From Varanus komodoensis (lineage: Eukaryota > Chordata > Lepidosauria > Squamata > Varanidae): 64,000 nucleotides of DNA. Position 1 is the first letter of the stretch. Each line of letters begins with the position of its first letter. Positions 41,568-54,861 of this stretch are shown piece after piece. A model generated the notes under the pieces. It ran no database searches, was not told where the DNA came from, and worked only from the letters and a program-made list of their open reading frames with translations. Position numbers and translations under genes: made by a program. The DNA lies in assembly GCF_004798865.1 (NCBI RefSeq), contig NW_025336346.1:7510572-7574571 (forward strand). The letters run 5' to 3'.

Positions 41568-44500
41568 CTATAGACAAAATGATAAACAAATTGAGACAGA
41601 AAGTCTATATTTAGAATTTTAGAAATTTAGACAGGAAACTCAATTTTCTTTTCTACAATCAGTATATACAAACTCAAACATTGTTAATAAAATGAGGATG
41701 AGCAGATACAGGACCATTGAGATCTCAAAGTAACTTTAAGCTTATCTTTCACTGATGCTTCTTGAAACTGTACAGACTATAATCTAAACAAATACTTCAG
41801 GTCTGTCACTGTCTATGACAAACACCACCCAGATAGGTCTGTGGGAAATGTCTACTATTTGTTAACTTTTTTGAAGACCCAACAAGAAGTTACCAATGTT
41901 GCAAAGTGGAATTTGAATGAATAAAGACCATTCTATTGAAATTGTAGGAGCCAACACTCTTTCATAGTAGCAGACTTGTGGGTTTTACTCCCCGTTTGTT
42001 ACTGATTAGCATCTCTGCACGATATGTAGATCCTCCCAAGAAGAGAATAGTTAGTATCAGATACTTCCATTTGTGCTCTGCCTGGAATGACATGTCACTT
42101 TTTAATTTTTTAAAATTATTTTCAAATATGTAGAATATTAAAAAAAAAGAAAAGGAGAAAGGATACCAAGGGATCTTGCATGAATATTAAATTTAATATC
42201 AAGTTCAAAAAATTTCACAAAAAGTCTAATTGTTACCTCTTCTACACTCAGTTAAATTGATTAGTATTTAATTGAAACTCATAGAGCAATTGTTCTAATA
42301 TATAATTATTAATACTAACTTATTTTCCAGTCCTTTTAAATAATTTTAAAATAACAGCAGAGCATTTGTGATAAAATTATAACTCACTAATTACATTTTT
42401 ACAAGCTCTATGGACATTAAGTGAATTGTGTATAATAAGCTTCCCATTTATCATTAAATTCTTTATCTGGTCTTCTGTTTATATAAATAGTTTAGCCATT
42501 CAGCTAGCTTATTTTTCCAACTTCTTTATTTCTGCTTTCCATTGATGTAATTATAACTCTAGCAGCTGTTATCATATATTTAAATAACTCTACCATATTC
42601 CTGGAACAATAGTTTCTGGTACAATAGTCAGTAGCATATTCTTAGCATTCATAGGAAAGTTAATTTTTCAGAATTTTCTGTATTTCTGTTTGTATTTCTT
42701 TCCAAATTTTAAAAACCTTATTACACATCCACCAGATATGCTAAAAAGTCCCATCCACTTCTTTTTATTTCCAGTACTTTCCATTATAATTCTTAACCAT
42801 TTTCTTAATATCATTTGTTATACCAATGAAAAAACATCTTACACTAATTTTCTCTTAGTGCTTCACTAGCTGTGAATTTTATATCCTTCATCCACAAAAT
42901 TTCCCACTGATGAAGATATTTCTTCCTCAAAATTCTGCATTCAACTTATCGTGCATTAGTTTAACTTTTTCAGGTTCAGTATCTTATTGAGTAATCATTC
43001 ATCCTAGCAGGTGGTATTTTTGTGGTGTAATCAACCCCTCAAATTCCATCAGGTCTCTCACAGTGCCTTTTCCTGTTTGAATTTCCATATTCAATCTTGA
43101 AACCAACTGTTCATAGAGAAGCCATTCTATCCCTTTCCCTTCAACTTTTAATTTCTGCCATGGCTTAATTCCTCCTTGTTGCGCAATCACATCTCCACAT
43201 ATTATAACATCATCCCTTTTCCTCAAACGCTTATCATAATATGCTTCTATTAGAGACATCAGAAGAGAAACTGGGGGGCCAATTCTTCTTACAGAACACC
43301 AGATTCTAATGAAACCACCTCTAAATGCATGGCTATTCTTTTGTGTTAAAGCCTTCTTGGTTGATGCTTCAGTGACATCTCACTTTGGCCTGTGAAATGT
43401 AGCTTTGTGAGCGGCACAATTTGTTATGGTGTAGAGATGCGTCCCTCCCCGCCCCACACACACACCTCTGCCCGCTCTGGCTAATCCCAAGTAGTTTCAT
43501 TCAGGCAAGAGCTCTGTGGCTTTCATGGCGGTGCCTTGTGTTACGAAAGTAAAACCAGGTATTGATCATGCACTATAATATGCAATATACCTGTGGGATA
43601 AGGCAGATAAAAATCTATAAATATGTATATGCATTAAGTGTCAACTTAATACCCAGTCTACCCAGAATGACGACTCCTTCTATTCAAGTTGGATCTGTTT
43701 ATCATTAATCGCACTCAGCACAAGTGCAGGAGAGCTTTTCTGCACAGGCCAGCCATGACTTGAGGTGGCTGGAGTTTTAGTACAAAGCACCTAATTTTAC
43801 TCCATTAAAAATGACTGATGAAGACCCTGAACAGTTGGGACTTCATTAAAGAGCGCCAAGCAGCCACCTGAGCATTTTGGAGGGCAGGGTGCAGAGGAAA
43901 TCCTTGCCTCCATGCTCCTTTTGCCCTCTATGGAATATCCATAACCTTCCAAATTTGGAGGGCTCAGTGAGTGGCACCCTTGCTTAGTTGGGGAAGGGGC
44001 AGGAATCCAACTGGAGTGCCAGGCTGAACCAGAATGACTTACGAAAGCATGAACGCTTCAAAGCAAAAATGAAAAAGACACAAAAGTACACAGTGGCACA
44101 TGATAGTACTGTGTTAGATAACAGTAAGCAAATGGCAAATGATGAAATGAACTAAACAACTAGGAAATGCGGGACTTGCCTCGGACTCCGATTCTTCATG
44201 TGAGGCTGCCCTCCTGTATCGAACTTTGCTTCCGTTTCTTGAATCCAGTCCTGGTTCTTTCTCTTCAAGCTTAGCTTTTGTTTTCCCTTTCTTCATAAGG
44301 AAGTTATCAACTACCCAGAACATTAATGCCTGTTCCAAAGGAGAAGGCATTGTTAAGTGCCAGACATTCCTTGTATCATAGAATTCTATGGCTTTCTTAC
44401 TATAACTTCTTACTATAATTCTATGGCATTCTTACTTTTACTACAGCAACTAGGTGCAAAGGACTTACTATGCAGCAACATCTGCATAACCATTTAATAT

Positions 44501-47500
44501 TACATGAGTCACTAAGACTGATGAACTCCTTAAACTGAAGTTCAACAGGTCATTACACAAACAAGATGTATACAACATTTTATTGATACAGTACCATAGC
44601 ATTTAAACATAAATTGGCTCTGTGTCTGGCACAAAACCTCCTCGCCTCTCTCCTGTAGAAATTTCGAATTGTGACAAGACAAATATTCATAAAATTGCAT
44701 ATATTCAAGTAGGTTATCTGATTAGTCAAATAATGGCTGAGTATTTAAAATGGCACCTAGTAAAAGTAACAGAGAAATGCTTTAAATGCAATATCCCAAC
44801 TCAGTCATTTGGCAATAGAATATATTACATTCTAAGATTTTGTAATTATTTAAAGCTACCAAAGTTATGTTAGTGTAAGTTCATGCAAGCAATCATTTGG
44901 AAGACTTAGATCTAGGCAGAAAAAAGCTATTTTAAATGGAAAGGAATGCAAAACTACATACAGCAAATATAAAAGGAGACTTTTAAAAATGGGATTATTT
45001 TTGTCAGGGTATGCAGATCTTCTGCAGAATGCATAGCAAAAACACTCACTTCTGCTTTTGTTTCCAAAGGAAACCGTTATGCCCTTGCTTTTTAAAAAAA
45101 TGATATTCTTAGCATCATGGAATATTGGAGGCTTGGTCAGATAAGAAAACCAAAGCTTCTGACAGGACAAATCAGTTTGAAGACTCAAACTTCATGGCAA
45201 CACTCCAATAACTTAATGTGTTTGGTGACTCAGTGAGTGAATAGCTTCTGGAAGCACTGCAAAGATGTGCCTGGACAAACTGTTGCGGACCATGATTCAA
45301 GTACTGCTCAAGCAAATTTTTAGTAGCTTTTGAATTTTCTTGAAGATTTACAGTTTTGGTTAGCTACATTTAAAAAAATACTCAAATATGCTGCCAGCAA
45401 CTCTAAAGTCTTACATGGAATAGAATGAAATGTTGAAAAATGATCGTGAACGTCCAATTCAAGAGATGGTGTGGTAGAGGCATTGCAAATATGGATTATG
45501 ACCCCACTCCACCCAGGAGGGCAAGGATCATATGATCTTTCAGAAGAAGTCTGCATCTCCTTCTCTCTATCAGCAGTTTCCCTATGTGGCCAAGCTGTAA
45601 GGAGGGTCCCATAGGAAGATACGTCTTACATGTATCAGTGGAGTCTCCAAAACATTTGAAATGATTCTTTTTAGAGCCTGGAAGCTGGCTGGTGTTCATC
45701 CATCACAGACGTGAGATCTGCCTAAAGGGCCTTCCTCCAGGCCCAGGGAAGAGGTCATGGTGTCACCACTGCTAGGCAGGAGGTTATTTTCTGGCTATGG
45801 CAAGATCAAAAATGTGCAGGGTTTGGCACTCTTTGGTTACCCTCTGCTCACCTGCTGTTGGAACAGTTTGTCCCAAAAAATTTCACTGGCCACCGCTATC
45901 TCAACCTTTTCATCAAAGGGGAATGGGGCGCTGGATGGTTGAGCTGAGCTGGCCAGCTGGCATCGATGCTGCACCTACCAAGCGCACGCTGTTGGAGCTG
46001 TGATTGAAGTCATGCAATCTGCCACAGGAAGGGTGGCTAGTCCACCTTGCCTGCAGGAAGAGGTGCACCTGCCTGCTAGAGAAACCTGGCTATCTCTGGC
46101 ATGTTTTCCAAACCTCTTCCTCTGTACAGGCTCCTAAAACACATCTTGCACTGCACCTGCCTGCAGGCGAGCCTGTGTCATCTCCCCTACCTCCATCTTT
46201 CCCCCCATTCTGTACTCCACTTTCTTTTCCTATTTTGAAGAAAGGGAAAATAAATGGATTCAGAAGCAAGGCCGAGTCAAAAATGTAGCTTAGGAAATGA
46301 TTTAGAAGAAAAAACAGGAGACTGTTCTGAAGTTAGAATGCCCCAGGTGAGGCAAGGATGGAAATGAGGGAGGGAGGGAGGGAGCGCAAGACTGACCCAG
46401 ATTACCTCTAAAAGATCACTGATCACATCCTGTCCCCCTGATGGAGAGAAGGGCCATAAACTGTGGTTTGGACACCTCCCCCACACCACCCAGGGAATCA
46501 CAATTCCCTTCAAGTTGTTTAAAGTCTCTGCCATGCATCAAGTATCATGTTCTCAACTCTATACATAACAGCTAATTAACATTTCTTCAAATGCCATTAA
46601 TCCACCTTATTCTTTTAGTATAACAGTCCCCTTAGATGTCACCACCACATATCTGCACTCCAAGCATAACTATTTTTAAACACACTGAATATCCGGAAGA
46701 TGCTCATTTATACCAACATTTACAAAGAAGGGGACTATCAGCATTACAATAGCCAGCTCCAGCTGAGGGTTTTCTATAAGATTCAACAAAGCTACCTGTG
46801 AAGAGAAAAAGAAGCACATTAATATGGAATGACATACCATTGAGTCCCCTAGTTATCATTTTGCACTCTGTCTTGTATCAGCTACAAGGCGGCAGAACTG
46901 GGAAGAACTGCTGAGATGGAGAAGCGCTTCATGTTTCTTTTTCATTAAAAATTGATCTTAGCCTTAGCCAGGAACACTGTGGGTTCAGCTATCAGAAACT
47001 CCACTCCTAAAACTTCAGTGTAACACAGATAACAGCCTTGGGAGGGGAATGATATGCAGCTGCGGCACATGGAGAGCTGACCCGGGTCTTCAGTACTGAC
47101 ATAGTTAGATACTGGGCACTGCTACAATCAGACCCTTCTCCTGTTTGGGAGCTTACCACCACCACCACTAAGCTGGCAGGGTTTCGCTATGGAGTGTTCA
47201 TTTCCATTCCGTTCCTCCTGTCCCATCAGAGCACAACCATGATCTACCTGGAAATTATTTGTGAGCATGTGCTGCTAAGATGTGCTGCTAAGATACACTT
47301 GAACACATGGAGCTGTGTCTGAATGCCAGTGCTGAAGACCTTTAAAAGGCCAATTTCACACACCTTCCAGGCTTATGATAATAAGGTAGGTTTCAAAGCT
47401 TGAAATAAGGAGATGGTAAGTTCCAGGTAGATCATGGATGTATATTGTCAAAATATTGACATTTTCTGCTCATTTGAGACGTGTACACATTAGTACAGGA

Positions 47501-48491
47501 AGCATGCAGTGGTGCACTTGTGAATATTCATAGTAAAGATATTTTGATAAAGCTCGTTGATCAAAAGTAAATACCATACCCATGTTTTGTAAATTTGTAA
47601 GGGTTAAATTTAACCGTTATGTGAGGGTTAAATATCCAGCTGAGGGTTATGCAAGGCCCTGGTGGCTGCATTCACATTGCATGACAACCTTTGGGGTTGT
47701 ACATTGAAATTGCACTGAATACACAGTGTTGCTCATGGTGGTTTAAATGACCCACATTGAGCCCCAGGTATCATGTGAGCTTGGTACTGTGGCATTTTCT
47801 TACTTATCAGAAAGAGTGACTCTATGGACATTTTATATTTAAAATTTCTTACAACGATGAGTTCCTACATTAATAGAAGCAATGTTTAATTTAGAGAATT
47901 CAGAAGATAGCAATGCAAATGAATTCAAGCCCCACAAAAGCTGTCATGAGCGCCGCACTGCCTTCCCTTATTTCAGCGCATCACATTCAGCTCTATTTAA
48001 GTAATACAAAACATTCACGTCAAATCCTACAAACTAGTAACATGTGCCAACATTTAATTTTGTAACATTTGATATTTAAAGAAACGTATACAGAGTAAAC
48101 TACAGGCAACGGGTCCACTTGGCATGGCAGAAGGCAGGTGTCTGCAAAATAAGATTAGCCACACCATACTAAAGCAATTAGATGCATTATTGTAAAAATT
48201 AACACTTAGCTACCATGAATATTTTCATTAGGCTGCTCGAGGGCTGGTCCCACAATGAACTAACCCATCGAAAGCAAAGCATTGCAGACAGTCTGGCACA
48301 CCACTGAGCAGTAGGGGTGGGGTGGGGTGGGGTGGGGTGGGATGAAGGGGACTGCTTTAGAAAAACCAAGGCTCAAACCTCTTTCCACTGAGGTATCTGA
48401 AGAACTATGATGATGATGGTTTTTTCGAAGATCATGATCACTATGTACAACGCACACTGTCCTACCCAAGCACTCCACTGCAGTGGGTCAC
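41451..48491 (-). CDS. STIMATE: STIMATE (TMEM110), last four coding exons; 5' part not seen in the window
   Basis: STIMATE is a multipass ER membrane protein that binds STIM1 and promotes its activation and store-operated calcium entry at ER-plasma membrane contacts. Four minus-strand exons match its C-terminal half in order: 48491-48379, 46795-46718, 44329-44180 and 41567-41451. Together they give about 151 of the roughly 294 residues of the human protein. Visible parts are two hydrophobic helices ([33 protein letters not shown] running on into ALMFWVV across a splice junction), a basic juxtamembrane stretch, an acidic segment ([13 protein letters not shown]) and a Lys-rich tail ending FGLPV. 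Exon phases are consistent (phase 1 entry, then 0, 0, 0). One intron uses a GC donor. Exons for the N-terminal half were sought up to 64000 by eye and not found, so they probably lie beyond the right edge. Confidence 0.96.
42100..43265 (-). mobile_element. L1 LINE ORF2 3' part
   Basis: An open frame at 43259-42999 reads [40 protein letters not shown] and RLNMEIQ, L1 ORF2 thumb-region style. To the left follow AT-rich degenerate frames down to a poly-A-like end near 42140. It lies in the STIMATE intron that has the GC donor. Confidence 0.7.
44180..44329 (-). CDS. STIMATE: STIMATE internal exon ([12 protein letters not shown]...SESE), followed by a GC donor
   Basis: 150 bases, 50 codons in phase 0. 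[20 protein letters not shown] and [18 protein letters not shown] are near-identical to mammals. The acceptor is GGAACAG. The exon ends CCGAG and the intron begins GCAAGT (44179 downwards), a GC-AG intron rather than GT-AG. Reading through would add a non-homologous tail, whereas splicing at GC restores the conserved SESE-ILIS junction. Confidence 0.95.
46718..46795 (-). CDS. STIMATE: STIMATE internal exon (VALLN...PFFVN)
   Basis: 78 bases, 26 codons in phase 0, reading [20 protein letters not shown] and then VPFFVN. Human has [20 protein letters not shown] at this place. Acceptor CTTCACAG, donor GTTGGT at 46717-46712. It codes the start of a transmembrane helix completed by the next exon. 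Confidence 0.95.
48318..48340. repeat. (GGGGT)n minisatellite-like run
   Basis: About five GGGGT units in the STIMATE intron, 40 bases past the donor of the exon at 48379-48491. G-runs this close to a donor can act as intronic splicing enhancers or form a quadruplex on this strand; here they are C-runs in the sense RNA. Confidence 0.85.
48379..48491 (-). CDS. STIMATE: STIMATE internal exon (GDPLQ...QWKE)
   Basis: 113 bases: two bases completing a split Gly codon, then 37 codons ending QIPQWKE. Acceptor TTTCGTAG at the right side, donor GTTTGAG from 48378. [16 protein letters not shown] is essentially identical to mammalian STIMATE; the following [11 protein letters not shown] differs from human SVVFIVLLILQ only by hydrophobic swaps plus a Pro. 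Confidence 0.95.
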
Positions 48492-48702
48492 CTACGAAAG
48501 AAACACACACGATTAGCACGGAGCTCTGGCAAGCAAACTTACACCTGCCTTTAAATGAATCGCACAACATTCCCTGGCATATCACAGTACTACTTCTTAA
48601 CTTAAGGCACTGTCCATTCTGTCAGCTCAAGCTATTTAAAGCAAAATCACTGGATTCCTAGTTATCCATTATTAAAGAGCAAATATTGTCTTTCTGGTTA
48701 TA

Positions 48703-48935
48703 AGATGATGATATTGATGATGATGATGATGATAACATTTCTATGCCGCCCCTTGCCGAAGCCTCAGGACGGCTTACAACACAATAAAATACATTGAAAT
48801 ACAATAGAACATAATAAATTACCATTAAATACAAAAATACAAAAAATACACTGAGTTACGAACATAATAATATAAAATTAAAATTATCAGTATAAAATAA
48901 GTAAATAAATAATATAGGAGGAGAAAAGAGAAGGA
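48703..48935 (-). mobile_element. L2-like LINE 3' tail with (ATG/ATC)n
   Basis: TGATGATGATGATGATGATAACA precedes TTCTATGCCGCCCCTTGCCG and AAGCCTCAGGACGGCTTACA (hairpin), then AATAAAATAC repeats. Same 3' family as at 21-22.7 kb, but the microsatellite motif differs. It lies about 210 bases upstream of a STIMATE exon, in the intron. Confidence 0.85.
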
Positions 48936-48939
48936 AAAA

Positions 48940-49860
48940 GATTAGGGTTACAGCACTTCAGAAGCTGAAACTAATCACAGATAAAGGCAGAAGCATCCAT
49001 TTCCCATGTACGCATAGAATGCAGCAGAGATCTCCAACATACACAGAACAGAAGGCTGCACTTGAACAAAATTAATGTCTTGACTTCTAGAAAGCACCAC
49101 AATGTGCTGCTTGGCAAATGATGGTATCTTCTCATCTTAAACAGATCTCCCTCTCTCACCTGCATATTACACAAACTAGAACAAAACAATGCATCAGCAA
49201 CATGATTATTACAGCAAAGACTTCTAGGATGTAACAACAGATCACAAATGTCCAGTCTGTCCAGTTTCAGTCATTGTTAAAGTTTCGACACATTGTCCAA
49301 TTCACATGTGTGAATTTTGTCCAGTCCAATCTTTAAGTTCTGCATGAAATCATTATGGACACTGCCCTTTCCTTCAAAGACATTAGCAAAAAGCAATGAG
49401 AGGCAGTGAACACTTTTACAAAATGATGCTGGCTACCTTTGTCCAATGTAGTGTCTGTGCAAACAATGAAACATTAAATTTGTATCTACCCTTCTTTGGA
49501 GAAAGCACGGCTTCCTGGGCATGACTTCAAAAGCAGAGACTTCTTCTTAGAACTGAGTATGATGAAAGGGATGCCATGTGGGTGAAATCTTTGCTGAACG
49601 CTTGGAGAGTATTCATGCCACAGTAATAGAAGTTCAGCTAAGATTTATACCTCAGCTTAGGAAAGGTACCACCAAATGTGGTTAATGAGCAGAGTCAAGG
49701 AAGCTGGTAGAGGCTAGAATGCTTTCTTTAGAAAATGAAGTCGAGCACCAATTAGGAACACAAGTTTCAACAAAACAAATGAAGACCACCAGGTTTACAA
49801 AAAATGAGAAATCTATCAGTGAAAAAAAATAAAGCAAATAACACTTTTAAACAGTTTTTG
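48940..49860. other. STIMATE intron, nothing recognised
   Basis: No coding block or repeat identified by eye. Confidence 0.4.
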
Positions 49861-49861
49861 G

Positions 49862-50032
49862 CCTCAGGTCCCAACACAGCCATAAAGCTCACCCGGTGAC
49901 TTTGGCCAGTCACTCCCTTTCAGCCCAACCCTCACAGGGTTGTTGTTGTGAGGATAAAATGGAGCTATGTAAGCTGCCTTGGGTTTCTCACAAAGGGAAG
50001 AAGGTGGGGTATAAATGTAATGTCAAAGTAAT
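49862..50032 (+). mobile_element. Sauria-type SINE, 3' two-thirds
   Basis: CACCCGGTGACTTTGGCCAG, TCAGCCCAACCCTCACAGGG, TTGTTGTTGTGAGGATAAAA and AAGCTGCCTTGG...AAGGTGGGGTATAAAT. The tRNA head is missing or unrecognisable. Confidence 0.82.
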
Positions 50033-50034
50033 AG

Positions 50035-53000
50035 CAGAAGGAGAAAAGAGAGATGGAAGATTAGGTCAGATGCTTTGCTGAGTCCCTTTATAATTAGTAT
50101 GCTTAGCAAAATAAGCAAACTAGATTGTTATACTCAATTCTAATTAATCCAGATTGACTGCTACCAATTTTGTTCTGAATACTCAGAAATTGTTGTATTT
50201 ATTTGTTTGACAAGCTTCTCAAGTATACAAGACAAACTAAATTGCTTATAATAACCTTTAAGGTACACATTGTATGTGCACTTCTTTAGTCTTCCAGAAG
50301 ATACCAATTCATCATTTATTTGCTATAGTAATTGCTTATTATGTTTTTAGTACTATTTTAAATTATTTTGCTCAAACCATTGTAGGATTCTTTGGCATTT
50401 TTGGTCACAAACAAATTAAATTAGAGTATTTCTACACAAGGAACTGGGTAACTAAAATATGACATTATAAATGTTTGTTTAAAGAACAGGTTGAAAGTTC
50501 CAGGCTGCAAATGCAAGGCAGAATATTGAATGAAACACTACCAACAAGATGAATTAAAACCCTGCAAACAGAATTTGGTTTGCTATATGCATTTGAACAT
50601 GCAGTGTCAGCACATCTAGAATACAGCTATTCTTTATGATATTTCATCCTCTACTTTCAAGTCAGTTTTATAATATCTTCAAATACAGACTAACAGCTGA
50701 GCCTGAGAACTGTGCAATGGAAACTCAAATGCCTTTAAACAGCTGTAATGTGGAATGGACGGTGGCCATTTCCTTTTCTGGCAAGGCTTTGAAAGACATA
50801 CACCAGATCTTTTACTAGCTGGTTTTGATGTTTATGTTTGTTATGTCTGTATATAACACTTCAACAGTCAATATGGCAACTCAGGAACTTTCTTATAGAA
50901 GCTACTAGATAGCAGTCCGTGTATCTTCAATTAAATGTATACATTTGCCTTGAGATTTGGAGTAAGACTTACTTACAAGGCATTAAAAGCAATTAAAGTT
51001 CAAAACTCTCTTTCCTATTCTGATTTTGAATGTGTGTATTAGGACCATCTCTCTTCTATTTAGTATGAAGAGAAGTTTGAAATATGCACACAACTTTCAC
51101 TACTGGCAGGCTTCCCTTGATGTAACATATTTATTAATGTTGTGTCCATCTTAAACACAATAGAATTGTGTTTAATAGTAAATTGTTTTTATTAGATGTG
51201 CTCTTGGTTCTTCCCTAAATGAATTCTGTCTCCGAACTTTTAATCTATGACTGTTCCCTACAAAGAAAATATGGAGTTAGTATTTTCTCTGGGCTAATGA
51301 AGGCACTCTGGAGTGCTTTCTTCTGCACAGGTTCCTTGTAATCCTCTTTTGTCAGAAAACATTTGCTCTCAGGCTTTCGTGGGATTTTAATGTTTTACTT
51401 GTACCTGTTCCACATTTTAATGCTAATGTGTTTCAAATAACTCTGCTTTTGGCTATTCTGATCCTTGCACTGCATACTATGTTTCTATTCATTTAATTTT
51501 ATGCCACAGTTATGGGCTGTTCCAGGTCCAGAACTAGCCAGGTGGATCGAAATATTGCGACCGGCATCTGCAAGCAAGTATTGCAGTGTCCCCCCACCTC
51601 AGCTCAGGGTTCCTGCCAGCCACGCTTTCCTCCAGGATACTGCAAGCCGAAGGCCAATTCACCCTTTCCAGTAGACACTCCAACTTCTTGGGCTGATGGA
51701 GACTGTTGAGCATGCTCAGTCTTCACTGGTCTGGGGTGGGTTTTTTAAAGGATTTTTTTTGGCGGGGGGGGACAAACTTCCACAAACCGAGGTCTTGCCT
51801 ATTTACTATAACTACGCTTGAACTGAATTAGGATTCTACTGGGGCTTCTGCATTCACAGCACTGACTGATTTTAACTGCTCTCTTTTTTAAATAATTGCT
51901 ACTGTTCTATTATTTTTATCATTTTACATGTTGTTTTATGCTGCCTTGGAAGGATTTATCCTAAACAATGGCTTATACACCATTTAAATAAGTAGAAGAA
52001 ATAGCTTGCACAACAGCTACTTGTTCACAAAGAACTATACAAAGCATGATGCGGGAAGAGACGATGCCTTTCCTTGCCTGTGCCTTTGCTTTTCTTCATG
52101 AGCCTGAAGATATATTTTGGCAGCCTGTGAATTACAGGAATTTCAGCTTTCATTGCAAAGGGGCAAACATGTTTCTACTCTATTTTGGCAGAACTGCAGC
52201 ATACAGATGGAACTCTGAGGCCATGTCTTGGCAACCACGTTACCCTACCTCTCCCGCCTCCCCTGGTGCATTTACTGTGCAACCCAGATGCCAGAGTGCT
52301 GTCTTTTGTTCTCTGCTTTCTATTGTACTTCACCTTGGGTCCATCAGGCTGCTTATGAAACAATTACCTGGTTATGACAAAGCCATAGTTAATGTACTCT
52401 ATTTATAAGCCTATTCCCTTATTTTGAAACAAAGGAACTGCTTTACATGGGAAGGGTCCTTCCACACTACATGTCCCCGTTGCAGGGGAAATTTCCCCGG
52501 CACTATAGTATCCCCATAAATTGGATGGGAAGGCAAAGCTTTCTCAGCCTGGCATCAATCCAAAAGCCCCTCACTTATACCTCACCTTCCTTATTACAGA
52601 AACATAACAAGACTAGATGCCCTGAGCTAAATAAAAAAGCAACACCCATACTGCTTATTTTTAGGTTCAGGTAGGAATAGGAAGACTTTCAAATAAATTG
52701 ACAAATATATTTCTAAGATTAAAACAAGGAAACCAGGAGGAGGCTTTTTAAAGTCAGGAGTAAAATGAGACAAATATGCCAGCTTATGGGGTCAGTTTTA
52801 TAGTAAGCTACTGGTTTGTGAAGTTCATTTTTGTACAAGCCAAATGAACCAGCCAGTAATCAGCTCTGTTCAGGGACAATAAGCTAAGAGAAATTAGTCT
52901 CTGAGTTGACAGAATTCTGCTCGATCCTTCTTTTTAGTGTAAAGTATTGAGGGCAGGGGCCCAAAGCAGACGTAGTCCTGGCATGCTGGGTTAAGTGATT

Positions 53001-53740
53001 GGGAGAAAGCTACAGGGTGCTCCCGCCTCCCCTTTCCATACTAACCACAGTGCAGCATTAAAGCTGCACGGACCTTAATGAGCACCATACCCTACACTCT
53101 AGCCCTCACATAGGAGTCCAAGTAGCTTTTATGGAGATGCAGAGTTATGCCAACAGACAACAGAAAGAGTGAATTTACAGGGAGGAAGGCAAGATGCCTG
53201 AAAGGTCTTAATTTGTTCCTGGTCTTTTAAGCTAGGTAAGAAATTAGTCGCACTGCATCAACACTGGGCCAAGATTTAATCAGTAACATTTTACAACATA
53301 AGCATGGATTTTTTATTTTGGTTTCCTGGTTCTCACACACTATGCTATTGCTGTTCTATACTGAAAATGTTCCCCCTGTTTAAGCTACCTGTTAAGCAGA
53401 TGAGATTGTTAAAGAAATACAAATGCTATGCAGACGTGTCTCACCCTATGCAACTTAATCTGTCAAATCACCAACAGCTTCTTCTGCATATGTTGCCATA
53501 TCAACTCTCTGTCTGAGTGCTAGCATATTAAATCCATATAAAGACAGGCTTTCAATACAACAATTTGTTGTCCTACAGAAATAACATCAAACAATGAATC
53601 ACCAGGGATCAAATACTATGTCTAGGAAAGCAAATGTGTTCAAAGGTGACACACAATCTGAACATGCAAGAAATGCCAGGAGACTTCTTAGGGATAACAG
53701 AATACTCATGTTGCTAATCATAAAAATTGATGAAAATGCT
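50035..53740. other. STIMATE intron, nothing recognised
   Basis: AT-rich. Searched by eye for upstream STIMATE exons (VEWQQWESLRFGEY, HERRPWRIWFLD, VYLADLTEED) without success. Open frames of up to 120 codons are featureless. Confidence 0.4.
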
Positions 53741-53748
53741 CCCTTACT

Positions 53749-54472
53749 GGGGCTGTGCAAATTCCTCCCCATTTACTTCTCAGTTGTTAAATCTGTTAAA
53801 TTTCCCAGATCAAAAAACCAAGGCTGTGGAGTTGAAGTCATACAGTCAGAGTCAGAAGTAATTCTTAGGTCAATGAACTCAGAGTGGAAGTTGGTAAAAA
53901 TGTACTGACTTCAACTCCCAATACATTTTAATTGTAATATAAATAACATGTTCACATTTCCTATTTCACAGATAATAATTTGAGTAACCTACTTTTTCAA
54001 GTTATATTTTCAGAATAGATTTTAATTCCGGTTATATTGATATGCGAGTGAAAGAGGAGTCCCATGAAAAAAATCACAATGGCAAAAAAGTGTCAACCAA
54101 ATCAGTTGTTTTTGAACACTTTACAATAACAGATGGGAAAAACTGTGTGTCAGTCTATTGTAGAGGATGATGATTGTTGTTTTTTCCTTTTGTTTAAAAT
54201 TTAAAGTTAATAAATGTTGGTCATTTCTTTAATATATAAAATAAAAAAAGCCACAGAGGCATAGCTATTGCCCTTGGACCCAAACTTTAACAGGTTGGGG
54301 TTCTAAAAAGTAGGCTGATCCATACTGGCAGTGATGAAAAGCCTTGTAGGTTGAGTGCTTTCAATCAATATTGGAACTAAAAAATAGTACAGTTATTTCC
54401 TGTACTGATCTATAAATAAAGGAGTCAGAGTTGAAGTCAAAGGTTTTATTTACTGACCCCACAGCCCTACAA
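53749..54472. mobile_element. Candidate non-autonomous DNA transposon
   Basis: Begins TGGGGCTGTG and ends CCCCACAGCCC, an approximate terminal inverted repeat. Sub-terminal GGCTGTGGAGTTGAAGTCAT and GGAGTCAGAGTTGAAGTCAA repeat a purine-rich GGAGTCRGAGT theme that I associate with a widespread vertebrate DNA repeat. Length about 720 bases; no transposase remains. Family uncertain. Confidence 0.45.
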
Positions 54473-54861
54473 AAACCAGTGCAAATATTCTCAGGGTGGT
54501 GGTTTTTGTTTTGTTGTTAACTGTGGCAGAATGGGATGGAGCAAATGAACTTCCCCATGCAGTCCCATTCACTCCAGTGCCTTCAGTTGTCCTTTCTTTT
54601 TAAAGAACTGTAGGTGCTACACCAGTGATAAAGTGGCACCTGAGTACTGGTAGAAAGGCTGTCACGGGTGGGCTCTTGCACAAGATCCTGGAGAGATATC
54701 ATGGGACACCAGCTTGCCAGCCAGTCCCTACAAACCACAATGAAACTGTCCTCTCCGACTTGGTCAACATGGCTGTGCATTGTGAATCAAACGTTCCTTG
54801 GAACAAGTAAATGGGCTGTGGAAAATAAGCCATTCTGCAGGAAGCGGTCTGGGTTTGGATG

